NCBI GenBank assembly: GCA_017471125.1
Contig: JAFUWR010000143.1
Coordinates: 1 to 5,912, forward strand
Origin: Clostridia bacterium
Lineage (GTDB): Bacteria > Bacillota > Clostridia > Christensenellales > Aristaeellaceae
Reading direction: 5' to 3'
DNA length: 5,912 bases
Part shown: one piece after another, positions 5,666-5,912 of the stretch
Position numbering within the stretch: the first letter of the stretch is position 1
Layout: each line of letters opens with the position of its first letter
Made by a program: the position numbers and the translations under genes
The notes under the pieces: generated by a model
The model's input: the letters and a program-made list of their open reading frames with translations, nothing else
Told to the model about the DNA's origin: nothing
Database searches by the model: none

Positions 5666-5912
5666 TTACAGATATCGCCAGTTGGGAGCAATGACAATCC
5701 TGGAAACGTCCCCCGTGTAGCTGATCAGGTTGTTGCCCGGCTTCAGAACAGGAAACTCGCCCTCCATCTTCTCATTCAGCAGCGTCTCGCCCTGATAGGC
5801 TTCCTGGATGACGCTGTTCAGCGTGATGCTGTCCTCGATGCCCTCCAGTTCCACAAAGGTATCATTGATGATGAGTGTCGCGTCCCCGCTGCCGTAGACG
5901 TGGATGATTGGC
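5666..5912 (-). CDS. Distal tail protein (Dit-like), C-terminal part only
   Basis: This is the 3' end of a gene that enters from the right edge; 81 codons are visible and there is no start in the window. The reading frame stays open to the edge and begins PIIHVYGSGDATLIINDTF, so the in-frame GTG at 5854 is an internal valine, not a start. The protein ends PNWRYL followed by TAA. A 'Y/I-G-S-G-D-hydrophobic' strand, then 'F-P-x-L-x-P-G-N-N-x-I-S-Y-x-G' and a final 'I-x-P-x-W-R-Y-L' is the characteristic C-terminus of Firmicutes siphophage Dit proteins (SPP1 gp19.1 / Sipho_tail family). Dit forms the hexameric ring linking the tail tube to the baseplate. The next gene being Tal supports this, since Dit-Tal is the usual order. 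The family is fairly certain; the N-terminal half and any carbohydrate-binding insertions cannot be judged. Confidence 0.85.
   Translation of the reverse strand, partial: PIIHVYGSGDATLIINDTFVELEGIEDSITLNSVIQEAYQGETLLNEKMEGEFPVLKPGNNLISYTGDVSRIVIAPNWRYL

Noticed and set aside
5071..5694. Plus-strand open frame (207 codons) opposite the Tal 5' end and the Dit 3' end
   Set aside because: It is antisense to two real genes across their junction, has a shadow-like composition and matches no family I know.

Overview
The window looks like part of the tail module of a siphophage or integrated prophage of a Firmicutes (probably clostridial) host. The basis is protein family resemblance: a Dit-type C-terminus, then a Tal / 'phage minor structural protein' N-terminal region, then domain-mosaic tail-tip proteins of the kind common in gut clostridial prophages. 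Strong AGGAGG-type ribosome binding sites and moderately high GC fit this. The host genus cannot be read from the sequence. No integrase, attachment site or chromosomal gene is present, so prophage and free phage cannot be told apart.

All five genes lie on the minus strand, so reading order is right to left. (1) 5666-5912 is the C-terminal 81 residues of a distal tail protein (Dit). (2) 3136-5634 is an 832-residue tail-associated lysin/baseplate hub protein (Tal, Prophage_tail type). It has an SH3-like insert near the N-terminus, a decapeptide-repeat stalk and a C-terminal Ig-like domain. (3) 1717-3123 is a 468-residue protein of tandem Ig-like repeats separated by short collagen-like Gly-X-Y runs. 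Its C-terminal domain resembles that of Tal. (4) 340-1701 is a 453-residue modular tail-tip or receptor-binding candidate. (5) 1-327 is the first 109 residues of a beta-rich protein that runs off the left edge.

The genes are packed with gaps of 12-31 bp, each holding the ribosome binding site of the next gene. Two stop codons overlap the next Shine-Dalgarno sequence. No promoter, terminator, RNA gene, insertion sequence or CRISPR array was seen, and no non-coding stretch exceeds about 31 bp, so this is a slice of one late operon. By usual siphophage order, the tape-measure gene should lie beyond the right edge, and further tail-tip genes or the lysis cassette beyond the left edge.

Together the products would form the distal tail tip: Dit as the hub ring, Tal below it, and the three downstream proteins as fibres, decorations or receptor-binding parts. 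The points of interest are the reuse of beta-sandwich domains between neighbouring genes and the mosaic build of Tal and its partners. I found no clearly new non-structural system such as defence, retroelement or regulatory RNA.
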